Assembly: GCF_042453785.1 (NCBI RefSeq)
Contig: NC_091669.1
Coordinates: 32,319,001-32,383,000 of the forward strand
Length of the DNA: 64,000 bases
Direction: 5' to 3'
DNA from: Malus domestica
Lineage: Eukaryota; Streptophyta; Magnoliopsida; Rosales; Rosaceae
Shown here: positions 21,999-34,840 of the stretch, in pieces
How positions within the stretch are numbered: the first letter of the stretch is position 1
Layout of the letters: the number at the start of each line of letters is the position of its first letter
Position numbers and translations under genes: made by a program
The notes under the pieces: generated by a model
What the model saw: the letters and a program-made list of their open reading frames with translations, nothing else
Database searches by the model: none
What the model was told of the DNA's origin: nothing

Positions 21999-24900
21999 CT
22001 AGGCTACAGACTTGAGAATGACATTCAACACAGATTCTCGAGTTGGCAAAGCCGGAATAGCACCTCTCTCCGTCACAGTCAATGCACCGCAAGCGTTAGC
22101 AAACACGAGCGCATCTCTCAGTTTGTCCTCCTCCTACATTTCAAATCCAGATGGCCACTCTCTTTAGGTTGACAGGCATAAACCATTGTTATAAAACATA
22201 AACAATGTAGGATATAACTTCAAACACTGTATTTTCAATCAGCAATTGGGGACTCGCATGGAAAATTACCGCACTTCAATCAACAAAATGGAAGACAAAA
22301 TAGGGTTTAAATGCAGATCAGTACAAGCTAAAATCTAGTCATTAGTAAAGAAGCTCTACCACCATCCAACATTATGTATATAATTTGAGAATTTCGATAG
22401 AGTTCTTCCCAAGTCATATGATGAATAACAAATACGTCTGGAACATATAACGTTGAAACTATCTTCTACAACTCAGAAAGGCAACATCGACTGTACTCTG
22501 TTGTTTTAGGAAAATGAATTCCTCAAGTTTAAAGTTTGTACCTGTTTAAGATTTAAATAGATAGGGTGATCCAGCTGCCTAGTTAATTAGGAAAGGATTT
22601 CCAAGATAACTAGTACATAGAGGCTCTAATCCCTTTTCCTTCCAAACATCCACCCCAACCCCCACCCTCCCCTCTCCCTATGATTTCTGCAATGCTAGAG
22701 GCCGTCGTCTGTATGAGGAACCTTCGTCTATCCATATTCATGAGTTTTTAGTTCATATTATTTGCTGATTTCCTCATCATGCGCAGGGTAGTGAAGCTAC
22801 TAGAAATATATAATTATGCAATTAAGTTTTGACTGGAAGAAGCCCTCGTTTGGTAAATTGGAAGGGAATGGAATGGATAACTCTTCAATTTCAGGGAAAA
22901 TTGAAGGTAGAAGATAATGATTTTTCATTTAGAGGGGATTAGACATGAAGAAAACTCATTCCTTATAATCCTACCATTTTGGATAGGACTGGAATGGATA
23001 CCATTTCTTCATGAGTAATCCATCTTCCATCCTGTAGTCGGTCATATTTTTTTCATTTCTCCCTTCAACATTCCTTGATTTAGGGAGTTATCCAATCCAA
23101 TCCTACATACCACACGAGCCCAAAAATTCTATCAAGTTTTGTGTCCAAGATGCAGTACCTGAAGCAAAGAAAGATCAACAGCTAGTTGTGATAGTATTCC
23201 AGCCACAAATGCGTCCCCAGCACCAGTTGTGTCCACTGCATCTACCTTCATACCCTTGACTCTTCCACTGAACAACTGCAAATACACATATAATGTGCGG
23301 TTTCAGATGCACAAACTCTGGGAAGAGAAGTATATTGCTGTCATCCTAGCTGCTCAACAAAATCCCATCAATTTAAAGAATCTTAAATAATAACATCTAA
23401 TATCTACTGATCCAAAAGAACCCCTTTAAAGCCTCAATCAATAACTTTGCCAGTAGCTTTTGAAGATTACTGGTAAATATCATGAAGACAGAGAGCCACA
23501 AAAGTTCAGTCTGATGCCAGTTCACCCTTCCCTTGATACTCCATATTTCGGTGCATGATGCATGCACGTGCGCACGCACGCGCGCGCACACATACACACA
23601 CAGTCTCTCCAAAGCATATCTCGTGTTATTCGTTTCTGTTATTAATTATAAGTTTTTTATCTCCATACTTAAAGCTTACTTCTATTTCAAATGAATCAAA
23701 GAACATTTGTTTTAATTATCATTCAAAAAGGTTTGGTGAAGTATCTACCGTTTAAATAACTCTACATATTTCAAAAATTAAAGAAACGTAAATTCATTCT
23801 ATTTTCTTAATCAATATATCTTCCTTTTTTATGAGAAACACAAATTTTATTAAGAAATAACTGAACCAAGTACAGGAAATATGGACGAGAAGCAACTAAT
23901 TACAATCAAATTTGACATTTTATTTTGACATCTACATTGGACATGCTCTTAGATACCTAAAGCAACAGCATCACATCAAAACCCAATAGGCAACTGATTA
24001 CAAACTACCCCCAAATCCAGAAATAAAAGGTAAAGGTCGTACCCAGTGCACAAGGCTCCCGCTTTACGCAGGGTCTGGGAGAGGTGAATGTCGGCTAGCC
24101 TTACCCCCATTTATGGAGAGGCTGCTCCCAAGTCTCGAACCCCAAATCCAGAAATGTATGGAAAAAATGCTCAAGGAGAAGCAAGCAGTCTAAATCTATC
24201 CTAAACTGATGCTACATGGTATTCACTTGAGAATCAAATTAATTTCTTTTACTGAGATTACTAATAAAATCAACTAATTCACCAAAATTGATATATAATC
24301 ACTTTACAGCATCATCAATTTTAAACTGTGCAATTAATACATTCATCATTTCTTGCATATACTTCCAACATATACCAGACACTCTTACAAACTAACTGAA
24401 TAGTTCACGGAAGATTATAATATACTCTAAGATTCACATGTTATAATGCATGAGGCAATGTGTATTTGAGATTTCCAGAGAATATCACATGAGAAGAGCA
24501 TATTTGAAAACTTACCTTGGTGTAGTACCTGCAACCATCAGGGCCCTCAGTGACCAGAAGTAATTTAAGATTTGGATGGTACAATTTGCGAACAACATTT
24601 TCATCATATGGATCTTCTCCTTCTGTTAGAAAAGAAACCTCTTCTTCACTTATCTGAAAAACAAATAATCAAATTTTCTGACGCAATATTTCCAATTTCT
24701 TTTAGCACTTCCCCTTTACCATTTCACAAAAGGGACAATGAAAATCAAATATGACCCTACAGGTGCATAATCTGCATATTTAAAGGTTTAATTACCTTGA
24801 TAACATCAGCAGTATCCCATATACTCAAAATTCCTTCTCTAGCACTCTTTGCAGAAGGCCACAGTGGAAGCCTGAGGTTGGGATCGTAGGACAGAACTAC

Positions 24901-27809
24901 ACCAGCGTCCCTTGCAGCTTTTGCTGCTGCAATATGAGCCGACTTGCATGGTTCCGTGATAAGACTTATAGAACCATAATGTAATATTTTTGCCTGCCAC
25001 AGCATGGTCGAGACAGACTTTGAATATTACTATAAAGAAAACGACTACCAAGTCAAGTAAAAAAATAAACGGAGAAACTCAGCAAAATAAGATCATGTCA
25101 GACAGGCATGCAATTTGATATCCAACAATAAGAAGGGCCCAACATGCGGTGACCTAAATGAAACACACTGATACTGGAGTCTGCAGCCGTCATGATGTCT
25201 AAGGTGCATCAGTGTAAGTGGGTCTGGACTGTGGAATAAAGAGTTCAAATTAAGTATCCTTCTCATGTGAGGTGTACTATGCTCAATTGAAAAGTCAGTT
25301 TAGGCTTATCAGTCTTTAATCAGATGATATACCATGCAAGATAGTTAGTTCCCTAGACATTTCCTTTATAAGATATATTTATCTTTGTCTTCTTTTGACT
25401 CTTTACAATTATAATCGTCAGTGTTATTTAACTAATAATAGCAACTGTTTCGTACCTTCCTAATTAAATCAAAATCAAGTTCAGCTTCTTGAAGCAACAT
25501 ATCAGCACTAGGATTACGATAAAACATGAACTCACGTTCCCCATCACTCCTCAATGTAACAAATGCTAAAGCAGTTCGTGCACCGGGATCAAAACGCATC
25601 CCTTCATTGTTCACATTATTCTCCTTTAGTATATCAGCAAGCATGTATCCAAATTCATCTTCCCCAACCTGCAGGCAAATTATAAATATAAAATACCTGA
25701 AAGGATAAGATTGTCCTGATTACAAGATTTTATAAAACAGTAAAGAATTGGCACAACACAAGAAAACTAGTTTTGTTTTTGTTTCACCACTTTAATGCAT
25801 AAGAACAACTAAGTAGTAATATAACAGCTAAGAAATACAATAGAAAATTAGGTTGAAAGTGTATTGTACTCTTTTAACCTAATTTGTATAAGCTTCCACA
25901 AATGCGAGGTAGACTATGATATTTATAATTTTATTGTACGTATGCATAAAGGTGACAAGAAAAAGGACCAAGACAAAGGAAAATGATCCAGTAAACCTTC
26001 AGAAAGATAAAACTAAAATTAAAATATGAGGTGGGAGAAAGAAGGGAAGACTGATGTCAAGTGGCCAAATTATTATTTAATGACTCAAAACATTAAGTAA
26101 CTGTGGACTTCATCTAAAATCCAGAACAACAAGAATATGGATACATGTGTTTGAATTGATACCTTTCCAATAAAAGCTGATGAGCCACCAAGTCGAGCTA
26201 TGCCAACTGCAACATTAGCAGGGGCTCCTCCAGCAGCTTTTTTAAATGCAGGTGCTTCAGCCAATGAAAGTCCATTACTCGTTGGGACAAAATCAATCAG
26301 CATTTCCCCAAAACAAACCACAAGGGAGGATTCTTTTGTGTCCGGTAGTGCATCTCCTGCAAATGCTTTTCCTAAAATATTTTACAAAAGAAAACTGTGA
26401 TGTAAAGTAAGCAAAAAACCAAAAGCTGTATGGTAATGTCACTCGTGGTCCAAGTCATATGCATAGTCCTAGACAATTAGTGAAAACTAAGAAAGCACAA
26501 ACTCAGTGTCCTAATTACAGCAACCAAGAAAAATGTGTAGAATCCAGGACTTGAGTTCGGCAAATTCATGGCGTGCTAATGTACTAAACAGTGACATCAA
26601 AATGGAGCATGAATGCATCAGCAAAGACTTCTAAAAAAGGGGACAATTTGGATACCTAAAGAACATCAAGAGTAAAGGCGGAATTAAGAAAAAGTCAACA
26701 CAGTTTGAGATGGAGTCAAGACAATTATGAGCAGATCAAAACATTGTCTGACCTCTAGCGTACTTCCAGGTTTTGGTTAGGGTTAAAGAGACTAAACTAG
26801 GATCAGTTCTTGACCCCCAAACATAGAGGTAGCATGTGCCTACAAGTCCAAGAAAGTCAAAATAGTACAGGATATGTCTAGGATCCTTAGGAGTAACTAA
26901 TACCCGGATGGACATTAAACAGAACAGTAAACAATCAAAACAGGAAAACCCAGGGTGACTAAAACTAAAAGCTGTCCTGGTATACAAGGACATTGGCTGG
27001 TGAACCAGCCACACTCTAGGTGGACTGAAGGTTTTTTTTGGGAACCTGATACCCCTGGCCATCCAAAGATTTCAGCAGTCGACCAAGATAACTCAGCTAC
27101 CACGGCATTTAGGTGCACGAAGGGTTTTTTACCGGTAACTTACCGCCTTCGACTATCTTTACAAACTCAAACTTCATAGGTATTTGATACGTTGACCATG
27201 CGCTGCTGGCTTTGTTTGAATTTAAATGCCCCTATAACTCTCAGATGAAAGCAACACCAAGGGAGTGATGCTCCTCTCAACAGCTTTCGCTTGAATTGCC
27301 AAAGATAAAGATAATAAAATCGGACATATATAGAGCGAGACAAAGAAATCATCGCACATATCTAGTCAACAAGAACCAATAACAACAATGCGATTCTAAC
27401 ATTCATGATCCAAATACCCAAATGAAAATAATGATCAGAAATACGAATAATGCCACCCAATAAATTCCAAACTTAGACCACATGATAGCTATAAACAACG
27501 AACAATTCACACAGTATTCCAGTCCAATCCAATCCAAGAATATCACACAAACCCCCTTAAAGTACATAATAATTCAGCAAAATAACTAGATAACAAGCAA
27601 AACCAAACAAAACCCATTTCCCAAAGATGCTGATAGAACTCAGAAACCAAAGCATTACCTTGGACATTCGATCTAGCAATGGAGGAAGAACCGAGAGGCG
27701 GTGGGGAAGAAAATGCAGAAGCTCTAACTGTCCTCTGACTAAAAGAAACCGAATTGCGAGGCAAAGAAACCACCCCGCCGAAGCAGAAAGCAGTGGCATG
27801 AAGAGCCAT
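21999..27809 (-). CDS. Fructokinase, plastid-targeted (pfkB family), 386 aa, seven exons
   Basis: Phosphorylates fructose to fructose-6-phosphate using ATP. Exons on the minus strand: 27659-27809, 26163-26371, 25456-25668, 24796-24993, 24516-24653, 23159-23275 and 21999-22133; all junctions are GT-AG and the phases close to 386 residues. The first ~50 residues are rich in Ser, Ala and Arg without acidic residues, like a chloroplast transit peptide, and match the plastidial FRK6/FRK7-type proteins. PfkB landmarks are [11 protein letters not shown] (70-80), the signature [18 protein letters not shown] (96-113), the substrate region [36 protein letters not shown], and the anion hole with catalytic Asp in [12 protein letters not shown] (Asp near 324). 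The C-terminus [18 protein letters not shown] is typical. ATG 27809 is the first in-frame ATG. Confidence 0.94.
22844..23125. mobile_element. MITE in fructokinase intron 6
   Basis: Inverted-repeat ends: CCCTCGTTTGGTA on the left, TACCACACGAGCCC on the right. Internal complementary words (GGAATGGATAACTC, GAGTTATCCAATCC) extend the pairing. About 280 bp, no coding capacity. A similar right half occurs near 35880-35935. Confidence 0.65.
23553..23601. repeat. Alternating purine-pyrimidine tract (Z-DNA-prone)
   Basis: A run of CA, TG and CG steps (GCATGCACGTGCGCACGCAC, GCGCGCGCACACATACACAC) in fructokinase intron 5. Its near-perfect purine-pyrimidine alternation is the kind of sequence that can adopt left-handed DNA. 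Confidence 0.7.
24025..24139 (-). mobile_element. SINE (Au-like tRNA-derived), with 16-bp target-site duplication
   Basis: CCCCAAATCCAGAAAT occurs at 24009-24024 and again at 24140-24155. Between the copies, on the minus strand, the sequence starts GTTCGAGACTTGGGAGCAGC, where the first bases fit a pol III B box, and continues through GGGGTAAGGCTAGCCGAC and AGACCCTGCG to GTACGACC. This is the body of a widespread plant SINE. The A-box part is missing, so the copy is 5'-truncated or the family is short. It lies in fructokinase intron 5 and has the same orientation as the gene. Confidence 0.75.
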
Positions 27810-28381
27810 CACAACAATCGCAGACCCAGAAGAGAATTCGAACCCGTTGATATCTTCCAAAGTCGATTTTGCTCTGAAGCTCTGTGTGGAATGGAAAATG
27901 ACAGCAGCGGAGTGGGCAAAGCAGGAGTGTAGTAGCGTAATGGTTGTCGCCTAGTCATGCTTCTCTTCGGACTGCCGATGACGATGATGAACTTTGTTGT
28001 TCTACTTGGTCCCACCCTAATAAGCCTTTGTTTTGTTGCCATGTGTATGACGAATTATATTCCATCATCTGTACTATTCTCACCAGACAAAATTTGATTT
28101 ACAATTGGTTATTCCATCAAAACTAGCATATTCATATTGATTAATGCTACACATATCAAACTTTTAAATCAAATTTATAAATCAATGACGTGTCATTAAT
28201 AAAAAATAATCATGTTAATCAATGCTTAGGTGATAATTTAATCATTATCAATCACATCATTTGGTTTAACAAATTTGGTCTCCTAGCATTATCCATTCAG
28301 AAAACATCCGTTTTTATAGAAACTTTTCTGTGTTATGATGTATGTGATGTACGAGTCAAAATTAAAAAATGAGTTTTTAGA
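27810..28381. other. Fructokinase upstream region and intergenic spacer
   Basis: Holds the likely 5' UTR and promoter of the minus-strand fructokinase gene. No other gene was seen. AT-rich from 28050. Confidence 0.4.
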
Positions 28382-28507
28382 GAGTAATTTTTTGGTGTGT
28401 CGGGAACACGGTTCAGTATACCAAGTGTCATAATACAAGTGGTTGGATAATTGGAAAAAAAAATAAATTCTAACTTGTATTATGGTAATTGTTGTATCAG
28501 TACATGT

Positions 28508-31304
28508 TGTGACAACCCGTCCCAAATTTTATAATTTTATAAATTTTACAAGTGTGAATTGACAAAAATACCCTGGAGGCGATAACTTTGACTTCCATTG
28601 ACCATCGTCTAGAGGAACGTATGACTTATTCTTTTGGCGTATTTGTGCAGTACTCGTTGGTAAGAACGCATAGGCAAAAGCCGATCGCAAGTCCGGATTA
28701 TAACGGTATAGTTACGGACATTTGAATTTGGTTATTTATATTTTGGATTATTGATTAATTGAACTCCCACCTTATGGGAGAAAAGCCCAATCATATTTAT
28801 GTTGAATAAGTGACCAATCAAATTTTGAAAGGGAGATAAAAAGGACCAATTAGGAGAGGAGAGAGAAGCTGAAATCTTCCCCCTCTTATTTTGTCAACCC
28901 GTGCTCACCACTAACCCGGTTTCGACCCGAGTTTGCTCATCTTCTCCGACAATTTTCGTCGGTTTTAACCATGTCCAACAAACACCTGGAATCAACTTCC
29001 TTGCCTTCCCTCTACCATTTCCACTCAAAATCAAATGAAATTTAGGTATAGTTTGGTGAAAAACTCACCATGGGTGCCGCGGGAAACCTTGCCGAGATTC
29101 ACCATTTGTGAAACAATTTCATTCAATTACCACCACCATTACACTCCCCCTTGAGCTCTGGAACAAAGCCCAAGCATTGGTTGGGGCGTTGGAACGGTTT
29201 TGGAGTCGAATTGAAAACACCATTTTCTAGGGTTTTTGGCGGATTTTAACAAAATTGAAGCTCTTCCTGGCCTAATTGGCCGTGGTCACAGGTATGAAAA
29301 TTACTCTACTCATTGAGATCTTCATTCCTTAAATTTTGGTAATTTTTTGAAATAGTTGGATTTTCCGACGAGTCGGGGCGACCGACCGCCACCTAGGGCG
29401 GCGCGTGCGGTGGCGTGTGGCCAAGGGACCGTCAATGCTATTCTTAGGATAGATTAGATACTTTGAGTTCAGTCTTGGTAATTGCATGATATAGGTTGAT
29501 GGTTGGAACCTGAATTCTCTGCGATATGTTAATTGGTAAAAGTGTGAATCGACGATCCGACTGTTGGATCGTCACCAAACTTTAATAAATTATAGTACGT
29601 AATATTTGAGGACTACAGAAACTTACAGATCAGAAATCCGATGTACGGATCTTCCCGAATTGGATTTGTAAGTTTATAAAATAAATGTTAACTGTCACTT
29701 AATTTTGGGAAATTGACGGAGATCCGACCGTTGGATCGTAATTAAATTTTAGTATGTTATTCTAGAAGCATAATGTGTATCTTTGGAAGTTGCGGATTGG
29801 AAATCTGATATTCAGATCTTCCGAATCGTGTTTACAGGGTTGTAGACCCAACCGTCGATCTTTGATCGACGATTGACTTATGGTTAATGGGTCTCAAACT
29901 ATTTTAGAATGTCCTTGAGGATGTGTTTTATGTGAATTATATATTCTATTGATAAGAGTTCTGAGATGTGATTCAATAATTGTTCTAGGCGCCAATCATT
30001 CGGGACGCCTCGATGCGCATGCTAGAGAATCATAGGGTAGACTCTAGGTGAGTGGGTCTTTTCCTTTTATCATAGGTATTCAATTGATAGTTCCACAAAT
30101 GCTTCTAAAGTGAATTATGCATGTTACCTACATTTAATTACTGTGAACTACGAATAACTTGATCCCTATTTAGGATACCATGGCACAGTCCTTCACATGA
30201 TGTTCACTTCCCGCACCTTACGCTCACCTTAGATCCAAGGTAGGTGCACAGTCCTGTCGTACAGACCACTATAGGTGGTTCTGACTCGTAGGTGACCTGC
30301 GATTATTTGCACAATCTTCACGTGATCGTAGCACTTGAGCGTATTTATTTACACCCAGTCCTGTCGTACAGACCACTTTAGGTGGTTCCGACTCGTGTGC
30401 AAGTATACTTATTGAGTTATGGATAAGTCGTACCGGTCACTTGAGGTGACTCCGACTTATAAGCTAGCATATGTGATGAATATGTGATGAGCTAGCATAT
30501 GTGATGAATATGCGATGAGCTAGCATATGTGATGAATATGCGATAAGCTAGCATATGTGATGAATATGTGATAAGCTAGCATATTTGACAATGTGTGATA
30601 AGTTAGCATATGTGATGAATATGTGATAAGCTAGCATATGTGACGAATATGTGATAAGCTAGCATATGTGACGAATGTGTGATAAGTTAGCATATGTGAT
30701 GAATATGTGATAAGATGAGATATGTGATAAGCTAGCATATGTGATGAAATATGTGATGAACTAGTATATGTGATGAGATATGAGTAAGTCGTACAGGTCA
30801 CCATAGGTGACTCCGACTTGCGTACTAGTATGAGTTATTAATCACATGATTATTTGATATTGTTGACGAGATGCTGTGTTGTGGTATATTTATGATTTTT
30901 TTCTGGAAATTATACAGGTGTTGTAGCGAGGGGTTATAATGTTTTATATGGTTTCTATTAAAATTTTATTTACAGGGCCACTCACCCTTGTCTTGTCTTC
31001 ACCCTCCAAGTTTTATTAGCTAAGCTTTCTTATCGTCGAAGATTCGTGGCGATTCTTAGTATTGGAGATTATTTCGAGGGTACGATTCTTAATTCACTCT
31101 TCTATATTTGCTTATGCTCTAACGTCACGTGTGAAGTGGGTTTCATTATCGTTCACCGGTGCACTCTGGTATTTAGGCACTCTTAGGTTTAAATTTATTC
31201 ACATTTTCCACATCATCATATTTTATGGCTTCGTCACCTTTTAGCTCTCGGCCAGCACAGCTCGATTCGGAGTTTTAGTGGACATTCTGGGTCGGGGTGT
31301 GTCA
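28508..31304. mobile_element. Solo LTR, ~2.8 kb, with 5-bp target-site duplication
   Basis: The element starts TGTGACAACCCGTCCC and ends GGGTCGGGGTGTGTCA, the TG...CA termini of an LTR, with complementary TGTGACA/TGTCA tips. The 5-mer CATGT flanks it at 28503-28507 and 31305-31309. No gag-pol coding sequence lies inside and no second LTR lies nearby, so it fits a solo LTR left by LTR-LTR recombination. Internal ORFs are short and unconvincing. Confidence 0.75.
30215..30825. repeat. Repeats inside the solo LTR: small hairpin modules and a ~29-bp tandem array
   Basis: The hairpin module GTCCTGTCGTACAGACCACT plus its pairing word AGGTGGTTC(T/C)GACTCGT occurs at about 30250 and 30357. A related module (TAAGTCGTACCGGTCACTTG, AGGTGACTCCGACTTA) occurs at about 30423 and 30783. 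Between these, 30465-30780 is a tandem array of GCTAGCATATGTGATGAATA-type units with small length variation. Confidence 0.75.
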
Positions 31305-31332
31305 CATGTTCTCGACACACTGAAAAATCTCG

Positions 31333-32874
31333 AGACTTATTTATGAATCAAATTCTCTCATTTGGATTCATAAATATAGAAATTTAGAATTTTCACGTGA
31401 AAAAAAAAATCTTGAAATTTGGGACCTCCAATTCCTAAGTTTAAATTCTATGTAAATAGGTGTCATTTCCAAATTTTTATGAGTGAAACTTGAAAATTAA
31501 AAAATTTCGTGTTCAAATTTCATTGTACTTTTAGTTTAACTAAACAATAAAATTTACAAATTCTAGAAAATGAAATTCTGTCATTTAAAAAAAATACAAT
31601 ATTCATTAAAAAGGAGAATACGTACAAAGGAAGATGATAATGTGCATAAAAGGGTCCTATCATCAATGATAATCCTGTTCTCCTGCAAAGTTTTGTTCAT
31701 GCAACGATTTCATTTTTATTTCTATCGTTGTGATCTGAAATTTTCTTATACAAACACAATATCAGTATTATAGATTTTGCAGGATTTCATGAAGTTGTGG
31801 ATTTATTTGAGAATAGAAAAGTATACATACCAAAGGCAACAAACAATCGCATCATTCCCCCAAAGATTTAATTGGATTCTGCTACAATGAATTCATAAAC
31901 TCTGTTATTCCCCGGTGTCCTCCATAACTTGGCATTACTGGCAAATTGGCCTGAATCGGTTTAGTTTTATGTCAATTCGGGTATTGATAATTTCAGTCCA
32001 ACTCGCTTTTTTTTTTCTCGTTTGATCTGCTTTTTCAGTTTATTGATTTTATGTCTGCCCTTAATTGAGAAAATCTAGATAAAAAAGAATCGAAAATCTT
32101 CGTTAACCAACGAAGAATTTACACAAAATTGTTAATACATTCTCAGTAAAACACGTATTACTTTGATTATTAACATATTCAAGCTTATCAACCGATTCAC
32201 TAATTCCATACATCCAATCCAAATCATTTTCTTCCTACTTTTAACATGAACAAATTCGTGGAATTTGTCAAACTCCTAGTCCATCAAAGAAAATCCACAC
32301 TCTTGATCCTCCTGATTTTGCGCGCAGAGTAATTAAATTTCCGTAGCATAAATATTACTTAATTTCCTTCCTTAAAACACACGGCATGTGCTTACGTCAA
32401 AATTATGTAAATATTTGACCTCTGCACTTATTTCCACATTTATTTCCTTTCACACTACGCGCTTTCTTCTCCCGTCAAAAATCCCTCGCTTTACTTCTTT
32501 CTATCCCCCAACTGTATACGTATCTCTACGGATTCGCCGCACAGAATCCCCTACGCCTCAATTCACGCTCACTTTCCACGTGTCTACCTGCGAATCGCTG
32601 TATACCTCACAAAAGTCCAACCTTTGCAAGAATCTTGAAAATTCTCACATTTTAATCGTTCATTGTACATCGTGCAGTTAAAAATTATTTTAAATTGAAT
32701 ACGAATAATCCTTAACGAAAACTAACCGGATAATATACGATAAATGAACAAAATTTGAGGATTCTCGAGGATCCTCCTGGCAAAGAAAGAGCTAGTAAAT
32801 TCCAGGTGTACTAGGTCGGCCCGCACTCGATCACCGCCTCATAATTCACGCGTGAAAACTTCTGAGATCGCCTG
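31333..32874. other. Intergenic spacer upstream of the calmodulin-like gene
   Basis: AT-rich with no gene supported. A CACGCGTG (CGCG box, the core bound by CAMTA-type factors) lies at about 32848, close to the TATA box of the next gene. Confidence 0.4.
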
Positions 32875-32882
32875 TATATATA
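32875..32882 (+). promoter_or_regulatory. Probable TATA box of the CML gene
   Basis: TATATATA about 96-103 bp upstream of the ATG at 32978, after a GC-richer segment, followed by a (CT)n leader at 32940-32961. The distance suits a transcription start near 32905-32915. Inferred from sequence only. Confidence 0.5.
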
Positions 32883-32977
32883 TCTCTTGTTAGTCAAGCA
32901 ATCAAACGGAAACAGAAGAAAATCTGAGAATTCTAAATTCTCTCTCTCTCTCTTACTCTCTCACTGTGTTTGCTGCG

Positions 32978-33442
32978 ATGTCGAAGAACGATTCGATTTC
33001 GAAAGGCTCGGGAATCGGCGCCTCCGGCTCCATGGAGGAGCTGAAGAAGATCTTCAACAAGTTCGACAAGAACGGCGACGGCAGGATCTCCTGCGACGAG
33101 CTCAGGGGCATTTTCGGCGAGCTCGGCTCCGAGACGGCCTCCCTGGAGGAGGTGCAGCGCATTATGGCGGAGTTCGACAAGGACGGCGACGGCCACATTG
33201 ACATTGCGGAGTTCGCCGAGATCATCAATGGCGGATCCACCAAGGAGCTTCGCGACGCGTTCGACCTATACGATCTCGACAAGAACGGGCTGATCTCCAA
33301 AAGTGAGCTGCACGAGGTGCTGAAGCGACTGGGGCAGAAGTGCTCGCTCAAGGAGTGCGCGAAGATGATCGGCTCCGTCGACGCCGACGGCGATGGCCAC
33401 GTAAACTTCGCCGAGTTCAAGAAGATGATGACTCGAAACTAA
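32978..33442 (+). CDS. Calmodulin-like protein with four EF-hands (CML23/24/27 type), 154 aa
   Basis: An intronless ORF from the ATG at 32978; an upstream in-frame TTG is not used as start. A Ser/Gly-rich leader of ~18 residues precedes SMEELKKIFNKFDKNGDG. EF loops: DKNGDGRISCDE (30-41), DKDGDGHIDIAE (67-78), DLDKNGLISKSE (99-110) and DADGDGHVNFAE (135-146). All four have acidic residues at positions 1 and 12, so four calcium sites are expected. The block ELRDAFDLYDLDKNG and the lack of introns are typical of plant CML23-27-type sensors. The gene is notably GC-rich at third positions compared with its surroundings. No lipidation or targeting motif was seen. Confidence 0.93.
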   Translation: MSKNDSISKGSGIGASGSMEELKKIFNKFDKNGDGRISCDELRGIFGELGSETASLEEVQRIMAEFDKDGDGHIDIAEFAEIINGGSTKELRDAFDLYDLDKNGLISKSELHEVLKRLGQKCSLKECAKMIGSVDADGDGHVNFAEFKKMMTRN

Positions 33443-34840
33443 AAGCGATCGGATCGGTAAAGCAAACAAAACAGTAGAAAAAACAAGATCAGTATCAATT
33501 AGCTTTAAAATTAGAGTTTAATTAGGGATTTGGATTTAAGTGTACAAAAATATTGGAGTATTATTGGTGCTAACTGATCGTCTTTTCGAATATTTTTCTG
33601 GTTCGTTCTTATTTTGCTTAATTTTTGAAAATTTTTAATTTTATTTTGTGTTTTATTGTTTGGTTCTTTTTGTTGAATTTGTCATATTTGGTTTTTAATT
33701 ATTTTATTTATTTATTGTATTGGTAGATATATTGTGCAAGTGGGTGGCCGTAACAAAAGGTTGGGTGGCATTAATGATAATTGGGTGGCGTTGCCGTGTT
33801 TGGGATGGGGAGTGGTGGTTGTACCGAATATAATACGCATATGGTCATGTGGTCATAGCTGACCTCAACGCGGAATTGGGCTTTTGATGTTGGTCCCATG
33901 GGTCGTGGATACTGGATGACCGTTCGATTGAACACACAAATTGTGCTTTTATTGTGCATTTTGGTTGCTCTGTACTCCTTCTCGTCCTATTTATCTTGTT
34001 CGGACTCAAGAATTTTTTCTCAACGAATAATTAATTATATTTTTTATAACTTTTTGTTAAAAATGTGGTAGCATGCTTTCTAGTAAAACTATCGACCCCA
34101 AGATCTTGGAGGGGAAGCCGAGTTTCGGGATAATGCTTTCTAGGAAATTAATGTTGTTTGCGGTCTACGACTCCTTTGATGCAATTTTCTATGTGAGAAT
34201 TGGGCAATATAGTAAATAAAACACAACGTAATTTTGCTATTGTTTGTCTCATTACGAGGTAACCATATCCGTGTTTTCATTTTTTGTTCCACTCTTTTTT
34301 TTCTTTCTAAATAATGTAATTAGTGACAAAATAATTATTTAGAAACAATCGCCAAAAATTTGAATTGCCTCTTTACTAATAAAAAATTATTTAAAAATCG
34401 TCACAAAAAGACTTTAGCAGCCATTTTATATTTCCGTACATGCATAGCAGGTAAACACTTGCTAGTTTGATTTGTTACATCTTGTGTAGCTAATTGTATG
34501 CCCCATCATGTGTGTGTGTGTGTGAATGCGATTGCTCTTTTGTAGCGATTTTTTTTTTTTTCCACAAACTTTAATAAGAGAAAGTTAAAAAGTAATGTTG
34601 TCCTTAGACTATGGACTTGAATGTACTTGCGAAAATCATGCAACGTAGGAGAGCAAATCACGGGCACATAATTGTGCCAATTTTTTCTTACGTGGATGAT
34701 GTGTCTCCAGTAAAAGTATAAGTATGTTAATCAATACTTAGGTAAGAATAATGCTACGAAGATTAAATTTCTAAACCTAATAATATAGATGTTGATAATT
34801 AAATTATTATTTAAATGTTGATAATTTTGCTTATTTTCTA
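33443..34840. other. CML 3' UTR and intergenic spacer
   Basis: T-rich sequence with a (GT)n tract at about 34510-34524. No gene was seen. Confidence 0.4.

Larger units (their letters stand above)
28382..31332. mobile_element. MITE split by a solo-LTR insertion
   Basis: The left end (28382 onward: AGAGTAATTTTTTGGTGTGT, CGGGAACACGG) and the right end (31305-31332: CATGTTCTCGACACACTGAA, AAATCTCG) are inverted repeats of each other. Removing the LTR at 28508-31304 and one CATGT leaves a ~150-bp foldback MITE, similar to the one at 20830-20981. Confidence 0.6.

Noticed and set aside
27810-27860. Upstream extension of the fructokinase start
   Set aside because: The extension starts at TTG; the ATG at 27809 begins a normal transit peptide.
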